64,000 nt of DNA from an uncultured Pelagimonas sp. (GTDB taxonomy: Bacteria > Pseudomonadota > Alphaproteobacteria > Rhodobacterales > Rhodobacteraceae), in NCBI RefSeq assembly GCF_947498515.1, contig NZ_CANMKO010000003.1, forward strand, positions 434,001 to 498,000, given 5' to 3'. Below, piece by piece: positions 19,021-27,943 of the stretch. The position numbers and the translations under genes were made by a program. Within the stretch, counting starts at the first letter, position 1. Every line of letters begins with the position of its first letter. Below the pieces are notes generated by a model that did no database searches, had not been told where the DNA came from, and saw nothing but the letters and a program-made list of their open reading frames with translations.

Positions 19021-21390
19021 TTAGCCGTTCATGGCTTCCCAAACGCGGCTCGGCGACACTGGCATGTCGATATGCTCGACATCGTGGTTGCCCGAGTTCA
19101 ACGCATCAAGCACCGCATTCACAACGGTCGGCGGGGAGCCGATCGCACCGGCCTCACCACAGCCCTTCACCCCAAGCGGGTTGTGGGTGCATGGGGTCTG
19201 GCAGGAATGATCTACCACATAATTTGCCATATGCGGCAAATCATCGGCGCGCGGCATGGCGTAGTCCATGTAGGATGCGCTCAAGAGCTGACCATTTTCA
19301 TCATAGGCACAGTTTTCCAACAGCGCCTGACCGATGCCCTGAGCGATCCCGCCATGCACTTGGCCCTCGACGATCATCGGGTTGACCACATTGCCGAAGT
19401 CATCCGCCGAAACGAATTTTTCGATGGTCACCTTGCCAGTCTCCGGGTCCACCTCGACCTCGCAAGCATAGGCGCCCGCCGGATAGGTGAAGTTGGCCGG
19501 ATCATAGAACGCGGTCTCTTCGAGGCCTGGTTCAATGTCTTCGAGCGGATAGTTATGCGGCACATAAGCGGCCAGTGTCACATCCCCCCAAGCCACGGAT
19601 TTATCCGTCCCTGCAACAGAGAATTGACCATCTTTCAACTCGATATCGCCCTCAGACGCTTCGAGAAGGTGGGCCGCGATCTTCTTGGCCTTGTTGATGA
19701 TTTTCTCGGTCGCCCGAACCATAGCCGATCCACAGACTGCTAGCGAACGCGAGCCATATGTCCCCATGCCAAATGGGATTTTGGACGTATCACCATGTAC
19801 GATGTCGATCATGCCCTCATCGATGCCCAGCATCTCGGCCACAACCTGCGGGAACACGGTTTCATGGCCCTGACCATGGCTATGCGCCCCAACCATGACG
19901 CTGATCGAGCCGGTGGCATTCACCCGCACGGTCGCCGCATCATAGAGACCGGCCCGCGCGCCAAGCTGCCCCACGAGGTTCGACGGAGCAATCCCGCAAG
20001 CCTCGATGAAACAGTTCACGCCACGGCCACGCAGCATCCCCTTGGCTTCCGACGCGGCACGGCGTGCGGCAAAACCCGGGAAGTCCATCAGCTCTTCCAT
20101 CTTGTCCATGGTGGCGTTGTAGTCACCGGTGTCATATTCCACCGCAACAGGGGTGGCATATGGGAAGGACGTGATGAAGTTCTGACGGCGCAGTGCCATC
20201 GGATCGACGCTCAGCTCACGCGCGGCCTTGTCGATCAACCGCTCCAGCTGATAGGTCGCCTCGGGGCGGCCGGCGCCACGGTAGGCATCCACCGGAACCG
20301 TGGTGGTGAACACCGCCTTGACGTTCACCTGTACGGCGGGCGTCTTGTAGTTACCAGCCATCAGCGTGCCATGCAGCCAGGTCGGAACCGAGGAGGCAAA
20401 GGTCGACAGATAGGCACCCATATTGGCATAGGTATCCGTGCGCAGCCCGACAAAATTATTGTCGGCATCCAGCGCCAATTCGATCTTGGATACGTGGTCA
20501 CGACCATGCGCGTCAGACATGAACGCCTCGGACCGCGACGAGGTCCATTTGACCGCGCGATTACAGGCCTTGGCCGCAAAGGTCACAAAAGCTTCTTCCG
20601 CATAGTGGAAGATCTTGGTGCCAAACCCGCCACCCACATCGGGGGCCACAACTGTCAGCTTGTGCTCGGGGATGCCCAAGACAAACGCGCCCATCAAGAG
20701 CCGGATCACATGCGGGTTCTGCGACGTGGTGTGCAGGGTCGAATGGTCACCTGCCCGGTTGTAATCCCCAACAGCGACACGCGGCTCCATCGGGTTGGCC
20801 ACCAAACGGTTGTTGGTCAGCTCCAGCGTGGTGACATGTGCCGCCCCGGCAAAGGCCGCATCCACATCCGCGGTTTCCGTGCCGAATTGCCAGTCATAAC
20901 ACAGGTTGCTTGTCAGATCGTCGTGAACTTTGGTTGCGCCATCTTCCAGCGCGGCCTTCATGTCAACAACAGCAGGAAGCTCTTCGATGTCGACGTCGAT
21001 GGCTTCGGCGGCGTTGCGGGCCTCTTCGAGGCTATCGGCCACGACGGCTGCGATCGGGTCGCCCACATGGCGCACCTTGCCAATGGCCAGAACCGGGTGG
21101 GCCGGTTCCTGCATCGCGTCGCCGTTCTTGTCGGTGATTTCCCAACCACAGGGAATGCCACCCACACCTTCGAAATCTGCACCGGTGAAGATTTTCACCA
21201 CGCCAGACATCGCTTCGGCGGCGGATGTATCGATGTTTTTGATGTTGCCGTGCGCCATATCGGAGCGCAGGAAATAAACGTAGGCTTGGCCGTAAACGTT
21301 TATGTCGTCAGTATAATTGCCGGTGCCAGTCAAAAAGCGGACGTCTTCGCGCCGCTTTGGGCTTGCGCCAATGCCATGATCCTTGGGCAT
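19021..21390 (-). CDS. Molybdenum hydroxylase large subunit (CoxL-like, form II)
   Basis: Molybdopterin-binding catalytic subunit of 789 residues. The active-site segment reads VDAYRGAGRPEA, the AYRGAGR motif of form II enzymes. True aerobic CO dehydrogenases (form I) have AYxCSFR with a Cys, which is absent. The conserved Glu near the C-terminus lies in GCGEAGAIGSPP. Form II enzymes oxidise aldehydes, purines or other carbon compounds, and their natural substrates are often unknown. Because the operon lies inside an alcohol-dehydrogenase island, aldehyde oxidation is the leading guess. The ATG at 21390 has GGGAGGG upstream. Confidence 0.92.
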   Translation of the reverse strand: MPKDHGIGASPKRREDVRFLTGTGNYTDDINVYGQAYVYFLRSDMAHGNIKNIDTSAAEAMSGVVKIFTGADFEGVGGIPCGWEITDKNGDAMQEPAHPVLAIGKVRHVGDPIAAVVADSLEEARNAAEAIDVDIEELPAVVDMKAALEDGATKVHDDLTSNLCYDWQFGTETADVDAAFAGAAHVTTLELTNNRLVANPMEPRVAVGDYNRAGDHSTLHTTSQNPHVIRLLMGAFVLGIPEHKLTVVAPDVGGGFGTKIFHYAEEAFVTFAAKACNRAVKWTSSRSEAFMSDAHGRDHVSKIELALDADNNFVGLRTDTYANMGAYLSTFASSVPTWLHGTLMAGNYKTPAVQVNVKAVFTTTVPVDAYRGAGRPEATYQLERLIDKAARELSVDPMALRRQNFITSFPYATPVAVEYDTGDYNATMDKMEELMDFPGFAARRAASEAKGMLRGRGVNCFIEACGIAPSNLVGQLGARAGLYDAATVRVNATGSISVMVGAHSHGQGHETVFPQVVAEMLGIDEGMIDIVHGDTSKIPFGMGTYGSRSLAVCGSAMVRATEKIINKAKKIAAHLLEASEGDIELKDGQFSVAGTDKSVAWGDVTLAAYVPHNYPLEDIEPGLEETAFYDPANFTYPAGAYACEVEVDPETGKVTIEKFVSADDFGNVVNPMIVEGQVHGGIAQGIGQALLENCAYDENGQLLSASYMDYAMPRADDLPHMANYVVDHSCQTPCTHNPLGVKGCGEAGAIGSPPTVVNAVLDALNSGNHDVEHIDMPVSPSRVWEAMNG

Positions 21391-21487
21391 GGTCTGTTCC
21401 CTCCCTTGGGTCGATGGGGTGAGCCCCATCTTACGGAAATCATTCCCGTGGCGGGCCTCCCCGCCGCGAACTCAAATCAATTGGGGC

Positions 21488-21973
21488 TTATTCAGCCGCG
21501 ATGTTCGAAACATCCTGACCGCTGGCGGCCATGATCGATTTCACGATATTATGGTACCCGGTGCAGCGGCAAATATTGCCTTCAAGGTAATCGCGAATTT
21601 CGGCTTCGCTTGGCTTAGGGTTATCCTTGAGGAGCGCCGCCGCGGACATCACCATGCCGGGGGTACAAAACCCACACTGCAAACCGTGGTGATCTTGGAA
21701 CGCTTGTTGGATCACACCAAGCGACCCATCTGGGTTTTCCATGCTTTCGATGGTATTCACCTCGGCACCATTGGCCTCGGCTGCGAACATTGTGCAGCTT
21801 TTGACCGCTTCGCCGTTCACATGAACCACACAGGCGCCACACTGTGAGGTGTCACAGCCCACGTGGGTGCCAGTCAATCGAAGCTCTTCGCGCAAAAATT
21901 CGGTCATGAGCGTATTGCCCTTGACCGACTTGGTGACGGACTTGCCGTTCACCACCATGGTCACTTCTGTCAT
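21488..21973 (-). CDS. Molybdenum hydroxylase, 2Fe-2S small subunit (CoxS-like)
   Basis: Small electron-transfer subunit of 161 residues. The plant-type 2Fe-2S site is [16 protein letters not shown], and the helical second site is CGFCTPGMV with CRCTGY. The ATG at 21973 follows GGGAGGAG. It precedes the large subunit gene by 97 bases in the same direction. Confidence 0.94.
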   Translation of the reverse strand: MTEVTMVVNGKSVTKSVKGNTLMTEFLREELRLTGTHVGCDTSQCGACVVHVNGEAVKSCTMFAAEANGAEVNTIESMENPDGSLGVIQQAFQDHHGLQCGFCTPGMVMSAAALLKDNPKPSEAEIRDYLEGNICRCTGYHNIVKSIMAASGQDVSNIAAE

Positions 21974-22042
21974 TTCTCTCCTCCCTTGAAGTCTTAAATT
22001 CGTGCACCCCGAAGCAATCCTCCGGGGCGGCATCTCCTTGGC

Positions 22043-22558
22043 TTAGCTCACAATACGTTTGAGCCAGCCCTTTTTCTTTTCGCCGGTCTCTTCGGTGGCA
22101 TCGCCCTCTTCGGACGGGCCTTCGACGGCGTCTTTGAAGTTGTTAAAGAACTGATCCGCCATCTTTTTGGCAAACCCATCCACAATGCGGCTCCCGAGTT
22201 GGGCCAATTTGCCACCAACTTTTGCTTCGACCTCATAGTGCAACAAAGTCCCACCGTTTTCAGTCGCAGTTAGGGTTACATCGGCCCCACCTTTGGCAAA
22301 ACCAGCGGCCCCGCCTTTGCCTTCACCAGCCAAATGAAGGCTGTTGGGCTCATCCAAATCGGATAGCGTGACGTGGCCCTTAAAGGTCGCTTTGACCGGA
22401 CCAACTTTTTGCACAACCGTGGCGTCAAAACCGTCGCTGGCATTGCCTGCCATTTCGGTACAGCCCGGAACACATTGCTTTAGAACGTCTGCATCCAAGA
22501 TCGCGGCCCACACTTCTGACGTGGGTGCGTTGATCTCACGGGAATCGCTCATATGCAT
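22043..22558 (-). CDS. CoxG-like SRPBCC family protein
   Basis: Protein of 171 residues of the CO dehydrogenase subunit G family. It has a START-like SRPBCC fold, seen in INAPTSEVWAAILDADVLKQCVPGC and LHYEVEAKVGGKLAQLGSRIVDG. CoxG in Oligotropha anchors the enzyme to the membrane or aids its assembly. The acidic tail followed by KKKGWLKRIVS could be an amphipathic membrane contact. It begins the molybdenum enzyme genes, 70 bases before the small subunit. Confidence 0.88.
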   Translation of the reverse strand: MHMSDSREINAPTSEVWAAILDADVLKQCVPGCTEMAGNASDGFDATVVQKVGPVKATFKGHVTLSDLDEPNSLHLAGEGKGGAAGFAKGGADVTLTATENGGTLLHYEVEAKVGGKLAQLGSRIVDGFAKKMADQFFNNFKDAVEGPSEEGDATEETGEKKKGWLKRIVS

Positions 22559-22644
22559 GGTTTTGTCCTCTCCGTTAGCGCCAAGCCTAGGCGCACAGCC
22601 CCGAGGGGCATATTAGACCAATGGCCTAAGCCATGGGTTGAATT

Positions 22645-23595
22645 TCACCATTGCGGTGGATGAAAGCTGAGGCCGTAGGCGTTAAATATCGCCTCGATAC
22701 GGCCATCAGATAGGCCTTCGGTGATGGCATCGCCCACCGAATAAGCCAAAGGCCGATAGGCAAAATGTACACCTGTGCCCAAGACCCAGCTGGCACGGGA
22801 AAACCCCGGCAGCGGCGGTTCGTGGATGGCCACGGTGTCACCTGCGTGGAACTCCAATTGCGCCCGCGGACCCATCGCCGCCATGACCTCACCCTTGTTC
22901 AGCGCGTCCATGGCATCGGCCATTGTCTCAAAGCGTCGCACGCCCTTGGCGGTTTGACCGCGTCCGAGGCTCGTCAGATAGAAATCGGCGATGGAATCGT
23001 TTTCAACAGCCACGGTATCAAACCGGAAATAGGCCGGAACCGGCTTATCGTCATCTTCATAGGCAAGCGTCGAATAGGCAATCGCAACGCCTTCTTCGTG
23101 ATACTGACCCGGAAACACGACCTGTTCGACGCGACACCGAAAGGCGCTATCGTAGGGGACGCGCATCATCACATTGCTAACCGCGCCGCCGATGATAGGC
23201 CCCTTCCACAAGTTGTGTCGCAGATCCGCTTCGAGGTTTTCCCCAGCGGCGACAAACTTGAAGCGCGGTTCAACCCCAATAAACTCGGCAACCAAGCGCG
23301 CGACATCAATATCAACACCCCGCGCTTGTCCCTTTTCTTGCCAAGAGTAAGGCGGATACTCGGAATAGAGCGCAAAGGTCATAAACCCTTGCTCTAGAAT
23401 CTGGTCTAACTCTTGCCCGACAATATCACGACCGGCGTTTTGCGGTTTGGGTTGTGGCACATGGTCGGCGCAGGGGTCGGCGGCAAACCCGGCAACAGGC
23501 ACCGCCAATACTGTGGCGCAAACCACAAGCCGCGCGCGCAAAAGTCTTGTAAAACTTTTGCAAATCTCATGCATGAGATTTGTGTCCCCTACCAT
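22645..23595 (-). CDS. XoxJ/MxaJ-like periplasmic binding protein of quinoprotein dehydrogenase systems
   Basis: Solute-binding family 3 fold with an N-terminal signal segment ending near VAGFAADPC. FALYSEYPPYSWQEKGQARGVDIDVA is the typical start of the domain in quinoprotein-associated members; MxaJ/XoxJ proteins assist maturation or activation of PQQ dehydrogenases. The length is 316 residues. GGAGG lies nine bases before the ATG at 23595. It lies between the cytochrome c550-like gene and the molybdenum hydroxylase genes on one strand with short gaps, so a common operon is likely. Confidence 0.8.
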   Translation of the reverse strand: MVGDTNLMHEICKSFTRLLRARLVVCATVLAVPVAGFAADPCADHVPQPKPQNAGRDIVGQELDQILEQGFMTFALYSEYPPYSWQEKGQARGVDIDVARLVAEFIGVEPRFKFVAAGENLEADLRHNLWKGPIIGGAVSNVMMRVPYDSAFRCRVEQVVFPGQYHEEGVAIAYSTLAYEDDDKPVPAYFRFDTVAVENDSIADFYLTSLGRGQTAKGVRRFETMADAMDALNKGEVMAAMGPRAQLEFHAGDTVAIHEPPLPGFSRASWVLGTGVHFAYRPLAYSVGDAITEGLSDGRIEAIFNAYGLSFHPPQW

Positions 23596-23628
23596 CTGAT
23601 CGGTCCTCCGCCCCGTTCTGCAATCCGA

Positions 23629-24315
23629 TCAGTTTGCCGCTGACAAACCGATGGTCAAGGCTTCTGCTGCGCGGGTCACACCGTCTTCGCTCCCGTCCAG
23701 CAATTTGGCGGCACGGCTTGCGGCACTATCGGCCACGGGGGCGCCGGAAACGGTTTCAATCTTGGCGGCGATTTCATCCAAGCGCGCCTTGATGCCATCG
23801 ACATCGGTGCCACCGGCGGCCAATGTGTCGCGAATGGCTTTCAACTCGCCCGCAGCATCAGCCATGGAATCGTCATCAGGACGTGTTTCGATGTAAGTCC
23901 GGATCGCCCAGGCCGCATCTTGACCAAGCAGCTCACCAAAGGCTGGCATTTTGGTGATTCCGTTTTGCGTGTAGCCAAACTGATACCGCTCTACATACCA
24001 TTCATCACCGTATTCTTCGGCCTCCAAAAAGCGCAGGTCCGGTGCAAGACCGCCCGAGATGACTTCCAAACCATGGCAGCGCGCGCAGTTTTGGTTATAG
24101 CCTGACGAGCCGATTTCAATGGCCAGCGACCATGTCTCTTCGCCAACGATTTCGGCGCGATAAGGGTTCTCGGTCAGCCATTCTTCACCGGTTTCAGGAA
24201 GGCCGGTCGTATCCACCGCTTGCGGTGCCACATCGCCGTGGGCCAAGGCCAAGCCTGGTGCCAGAATAAATGTTGTTGCAGCCAGAACAGCCGTGCTCAG
24301 TGTCAGTTTGGTCAT
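23629..24315 (-). CDS. Cytochrome c550-like electron acceptor (PedF/ExaB-type)
   Basis: Exported mono-haem c-type cytochrome of 228 residues. A signal peptide ends near LALAHG. The haem motif CARCH is at residues 77-81, and TKMPAF later supplies a likely Met ligand. The C-terminal 80 residues are helical and lack a known domain. Cytochromes of this type take electrons from PQQ alcohol dehydrogenase. The start at 24315 follows GGGAGGAG. It is divergent from the binding-protein gene at 24492. Confidence 0.85.
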   Translation of the reverse strand: MTKLTLSTAVLAATTFILAPGLALAHGDVAPQAVDTTGLPETGEEWLTENPYRAEIVGEETWSLAIEIGSSGYNQNCARCHGLEVISGGLAPDLRFLEAEEYGDEWYVERYQFGYTQNGITKMPAFGELLGQDAAWAIRTYIETRPDDDSMADAAGELKAIRDTLAAGGTDVDGIKARLDEIAAKIETVSGAPVADSAASRAAKLLDGSEDGVTRAAEALTIGLSAAN

Positions 24316-24380
24316 GATGTCTCCTCCCGGATCGTCTCCGTTCCCGTTGCAAAAGGAGTAGGCCAAGCACCGCCCTAAAC

Positions 24381-24442
24381 ACCATTGGACTTTCGTGTCG
24401 CGCAGCCCCTACCTATGAGGCCAATTTCCGACATAGGTCGTA
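24381..24442. promoter_or_regulatory. Divergent promoter region with shared island motif
   Basis: ACCATTGGAC at 24381-24390 recurs exactly at 30423-30432. TACGACCTATGT on the minus strand (24431-24442) resembles TACGACCATTGG and TACGACCTATGG in the two other divergent gaps of the island. A 7-base inverted repeat ACCTATG-N14-CATAGGT (24411-24438) is also present. Binding by a shared activator is inferred. Confidence 0.5.
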
Positions 24443-24491
24443 TTGAGCCTATCCGTGCAACACGTAGCTTGGTCGCTAACGGGAGGACATT

Positions 24492-25655
24492 ATGAACAAG
24501 TTTTTGACCGCGGCCTGCGCTGCGTTCATCGGTGTTGCGTCGCAAGCATCCGCTTTGGATGTGGTGATTCACTATATCCATCAAGAAGTTGAGCAGCTCC
24601 CAACCCTTTCGAATCTTGACCCGATTCCCGACGACCTCGGGGCGCAAGGCGCGCAGCTTGCCTTAGAAGACAACACCACCACGGGCCGATTTCTGGGTCA
24701 AAACTATTCCTTAGACATCACAATCGTCCCTGTTGGTGGCGATTTTAATCAAGCGGTGTCAGAGGCTTTGACCAAAACCGACCTGATTGTCTTGGATGCC
24801 CCGGCGGATCACATCATTGGAGCCGCGGACTTAGAGAAAAGCAGCGCCGCGCTTTTGTTTAACGTCTCGGCCCCCGACATCGCGTTGCGAAGCGAAGACT
24901 GCCGCGCCAATCTCTTGCATACTTTTCCAAGCCGCCCGATGCAGACCGACGCCTTGATGCAGTTTTTTGTCAAACGCCGATGGTCCGATATTGCCCTGAT
25001 CGAAGGTACGCAGCCCGAAGACCAAGCTTATGCAGCAGCTGTTTTAGCGTCCGCGCGCAAATTCGGCATGTCGATTGACGCGCGCAAGACATGGGCATTT
25101 GATGCGGACATGCGCCGCAATGCCGCCCAAGAAGTTCCGCTATTTACCCAAGACCTTGGCGACTACGACGTCTTGGTTGTCGCGGACGAAGCCAATGATT
25201 TTGCACGCTATATCCCGTTTAATACTTGGCACCCACGTCCGGTTGCCGGAGCCGATGGACTGACCGCCAAGGCCTGGGATCGCGTTGTTGAACAATGGGG
25301 CGCAGCCCAGTTGCAATCGCGTTTCGAAGAACAATCGGGTCGGGCCATGTTGCCCCGCGACTATGCTGCTTGGGCCGCTGTTCGCTCGATCGGAGAGGCC
25401 GTGACACGGACACAGGCCGGGGATGCCCAATCACTTCGCGACTTTTTGTTGTCAGATCAGTTTGAACTGGCAGGTTTCAAAGGACGCCCGCTAACTTATC
25501 GGAGCTGGAACGGACAGTTGCGCCAACCGATCACCCTCGCCCATCGCGGTGCCCTTGTGGCGTCAGCCCCGCTTGAGGGGTTCTTGCACCAACGCAGCGA
25601 ACTCGACACGCTCGGCCTTGATAAACCCGAATCTGCTTGTTCTCAGTTCGACTGA
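24492..25655 (+). CDS. Periplasmic binding protein of the PQQ-alcohol-dehydrogenase ABC system
   Basis: Branched-chain-amino-acid-type binding fold of 387 residues with a signal peptide ending at QASA. The text VVIHYIHQEVEQLPTLSNLDPIPDDLG matches the group described as the substrate-binding protein of PQQ-dependent alcohol dehydrogenase systems. GGGAGG lies before the ATG. It leads a plus-strand run with the beta-propeller, the acidic small protein, the ATPase and the permease. In Methylorubrum (lut) and Pseudomonas putida (ped) similar sets are needed for lanthanide use. The ligand is not proven. Confidence 0.8.
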   Translation: MNKFLTAACAAFIGVASQASALDVVIHYIHQEVEQLPTLSNLDPIPDDLGAQGAQLALEDNTTTGRFLGQNYSLDITIVPVGGDFNQAVSEALTKTDLIVLDAPADHIIGAADLEKSSAALLFNVSAPDIALRSEDCRANLLHTFPSRPMQTDALMQFFVKRRWSDIALIEGTQPEDQAYAAAVLASARKFGMSIDARKTWAFDADMRRNAAQEVPLFTQDLGDYDVLVVADEANDFARYIPFNTWHPRPVAGADGLTAKAWDRVVEQWGAAQLQSRFEEQSGRAMLPRDYAAWAAVRSIGEAVTRTQAGDAQSLRDFLLSDQFELAGFKGRPLTYRSWNGQLRQPITLAHRGALVASAPLEGFLHQRSELDTLGLDKPESACSQFD

Positions 25656-25707
25656 TCCCTTACTTTTCCGGGCCTTTGCGCCCGCTCATTTCAAAAGGAA
25701 GCTCTCG

Positions 25708-26670
25708 ATGAAAAAGCTCTCCGTCCTCGCTGCTTTGCTGCTATCGACCACCGCAACCGCCGACGAAATCTGGGTCACCAACGAAAAAGATGACACGATC
25801 AGTGTGATTGATTTGGAAACCCTCGAAGTTACGCGCACCCTAGAAACCGGTGAACGCCCACGTGGCATCACCTTTTCCAAGGACTATTCGGTTGTCTATA
25901 TCTGTGCCTCCGATAGCGATGCGGTTCAGGTGATGGATCCGAACACCGGCGAGATTTTGCATGACTTGCCCTCGGGCGAAGACCCCGAGCAATTTGTACT
26001 CCATCCCGATGATCGTCACCTTTATATTGCCAACGAGGACGACGCGATTACGACGGTCGTTGACACACAATCACGCACGGTTGTCGCGCAAATTGACGTG
26101 GGTATTGAGCCCGAGGGTATGGCCGTTTCCCCAGACGGCAAAATCGCCATCACCACATCCGAAACCACCAATATGGCGCATTGGATCGATACAGAAACCC
26201 AAAAGCTCTTTGCCAATACACTGGTCGATAGCCGCCCGCGTCATGCCGAATTTGTCAAAGATGGCAGCGAGTTGTGGGTAAGTTCGGAAATCGGTGGAAC
26301 GATCACAGTTTTTGACGTCGCAACACAAGCCGAAAAGGCCAAGATCGAATTCAAAGTCAAAGGCGTACACCCGGACCGGGTCCAACCCGTTGGGTTTGAA
26401 CTAACCCAAGGCGATACTCACGCTTTTGTTGCCCTTGGGCCTGCCAATCACTTGGCTGTTGTCAACGCCGACACCTACGAAGTCGAAGACTACATTCTTG
26501 TCGGGCGGCGCGTCTGGCACATGGATTTCAACGCAGACCGTAGCAAGCTGTTCACCACCAATGGCGTGTCAGGCGATGTCACCATGGTCGATGTGGCAAG
26601 CCGCAAGGCCGAGAAAACCATCAAGGTTGGGCGCTTTCCTTGGGGTGCCGCTTTTCGGCCGACAAACTGA
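25708..26670 (+). CDS. PQQ-catabolism-associated YVTN beta-propeller protein
   Basis: Exported protein of 320 residues made of about seven blades, each with the pattern seen in IWVTNEKDDTISVIDLETLEV and LYIANEDDAITTVVDTQSRTVV. The signal peptide is short (ends TATA, about residue 19). Members of this group accompany PQQ-dehydrogenase ABC systems, comparable to PedB of P. putida. The function may be binding of metal or cofactor; this is not established. The start at 25708 has AGGAAG upstream; a longer frame overlapping the previous gene is a shadow. Confidence 0.85.
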   Translation: MKKLSVLAALLLSTTATADEIWVTNEKDDTISVIDLETLEVTRTLETGERPRGITFSKDYSVVYICASDSDAVQVMDPNTGEILHDLPSGEDPEQFVLHPDDRHLYIANEDDAITTVVDTQSRTVVAQIDVGIEPEGMAVSPDGKIAITTSETTNMAHWIDTETQKLFANTLVDSRPRHAEFVKDGSELWVSSEIGGTITVFDVATQAEKAKIEFKVKGVHPDRVQPVGFELTQGDTHAFVALGPANHLAVVNADTYEVEDYILVGRRVWHMDFNADRSKLFTTNGVSGDVTMVDVASRKAEKTIKVGRFPWGAAFRPTN

Positions 26671-26719
26671 CCTCAAACGCCCACTAATTACGTAATTCGT
26701 GCGAAAAAGGACCAAATCC

Positions 26720-27172
26720 ATGCATAAGTTTCTGCTCACCGCTCTTTTGGCGGCTGCCCTGCCCTTTGCGGCCTTCGCGGACAATGACGACGATGATGAT
26801 AACAATTTCGGACTGGCGGGGGTTCTTTCCGCCAAGAACAAAGAAGACCTGGAGCCAATCCAATTGGGGGCTGGTATCCCGCTGACCTCTGCGCCTTGGG
26901 TTCTCAAATCCGGCACCTACTACGAGTTCGAGATCCAAGGAGATGGCAGTCAAGAACTCGCGCTTGTCGGACCCGAATTTTTCCGGGCGATTTGGATCGA
27001 CGAAATCGTCGTTGAGGGTTTGGAAATTCGCCCCTTGGGGTTGGATTCGGTTGAGTTTGACGAGGCTGGCGAAATGGAGATCGGTTTTCTGGCGATCAAA
27101 CCGGGGTCATACTATCTCAAAATCCCCGGTTCGACCGGTGAGACACAACGGCTGGAAATCACCATTGAATAA
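26720..27172 (+). CDS. Small exported acidic protein of the PQQ-ADH transport cluster
   Basis: Protein of 150 residues with a signal peptide ending near FAAFA. The predicted mature N-terminus is DNDDDDDNN, an acidic run that could bind a metal ion. The remainder looks like a compact beta domain (SGTYYEFEIQGDGSQELALVGPEFFRAIW). Its position between beta-propeller and ATPase matches the small unknown gene of the ped and lut clusters. Function unknown; metal binding is only a hypothesis. Confidence 0.7.
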   Translation: MHKFLLTALLAAALPFAAFADNDDDDDNNFGLAGVLSAKNKEDLEPIQLGAGIPLTSAPWVLKSGTYYEFEIQGDGSQELALVGPEFFRAIWIDEIVVEGLEIRPLGLDSVEFDEAGEMEIGFLAIKPGSYYLKIPGSTGETQRLEITIE

Positions 27173-27229
27173 TTGCCGAAACACGGCACAGTTGGGTTGC
27201 CAAAGGCGGCGGCCCAACTCAGGATTGCT

Positions 27230-27943
27230 ATGACACTCCAAGTTTCAAATCTTTCATTTTCATATGGGCCAAAACAGGCGTTGAAAGATGTCAATCTATC
27301 CGTTGAGCAAGGGCAATTTGCGGCTTTGCTTGGCCCGAACGGTGCGGGAAAATCGACGTTTTTTGCCCTTTTGACTCGGCTATTGACGGCAAAATCGGGC
27401 GAAATAACTGTGGCAGGTTATGATTTGTCCGCGTCCCCCCAAGCGGCTCTGGCACAAATGGGAATCGTCTTTCAAAAACCAACTTTGGATCTCGACCTGA
27501 GTGTTCGGCAAAACCTTTCCTACTTTGCCGCTTTGCATGGATTGTCGGGAAAACTAGCAAACCGTCGAATAGATGCCGCACTGGACCGGCTAAATATGGT
27601 CGAACGGTCCGGCGAAAAAGTCCGTGCCCTCAATGGTGGCCATAGACGTCGAACCGAATTGGCCCGCGCTTTGATCCACAACCCGTCAGTGCTTTTGCTT
27701 GATGAACCAACTGTCGGGTTGGACGCTGAAAGTCGCAAAGACATTACCGACCACGTACACAGCCTTGCCTGTTCTGGCATGACCGTTCTTTGGGCAACCC
27801 ATTTGACGGACGAAATCCAAATGACCGACCAATTGGTTCTTTTGCACCAAGGGCAAATTTTACAAGACGGCATGGCGAAGGATCTATGTGACGGATTGGA
27901 TTTGCAGACATGGTTTCTAGCCAAGACCAAGGCCCCAGCATGA
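27230..27943 (+). CDS. ABC transporter ATPase of the PQQ-ADH system (PedA1-like)
   Basis: ATPase of 237 residues. Walker A is GPNGAGKST, the Q-loop is IVFQKPTLDLDLSV and Walker B is LLLDEP. The signature is LNGGHRRRTELARAL instead of LSGGQ, which is a hallmark of this PQQ-associated ATPase group. The ATG at 27230 follows AGGA. The stop overlaps the permease start by four bases (ATGA), so the two are translationally coupled. Together they resemble an ABC-2 type transporter. Confidence 0.88.
   Translation: MTLQVSNLSFSYGPKQALKDVNLSVEQGQFAALLGPNGAGKSTFFALLTRLLTAKSGEITVAGYDLSASPQAALAQMGIVFQKPTLDLDLSVRQNLSYFAALHGLSGKLANRRIDAALDRLNMVERSGEKVRALNGGHRRRTELARALIHNPSVLLLDEPTVGLDAESRKDITDHVHSLACSGMTVLWATHLTDEIQMTDQLVLLHQGQILQDGMAKDLCDGLDLQTWFLAKTKAPA

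Noticed and set aside
19795-21534. Plus-strand open frame of 579 codons over the molybdenum enzyme large subunit
   Set aside because: It is antisense to a clear CoxL-like gene and has the composition of a reverse-frame shadow (many His, Arg, Gly) with no recognisable domain.
18132-22558. Aerobic carbon monoxide dehydrogenase
   Set aside because: The large subunit has AYRGAGR, not the Cys-containing AYxCSFR of true CO dehydrogenases, so CO oxidation should not be assigned.
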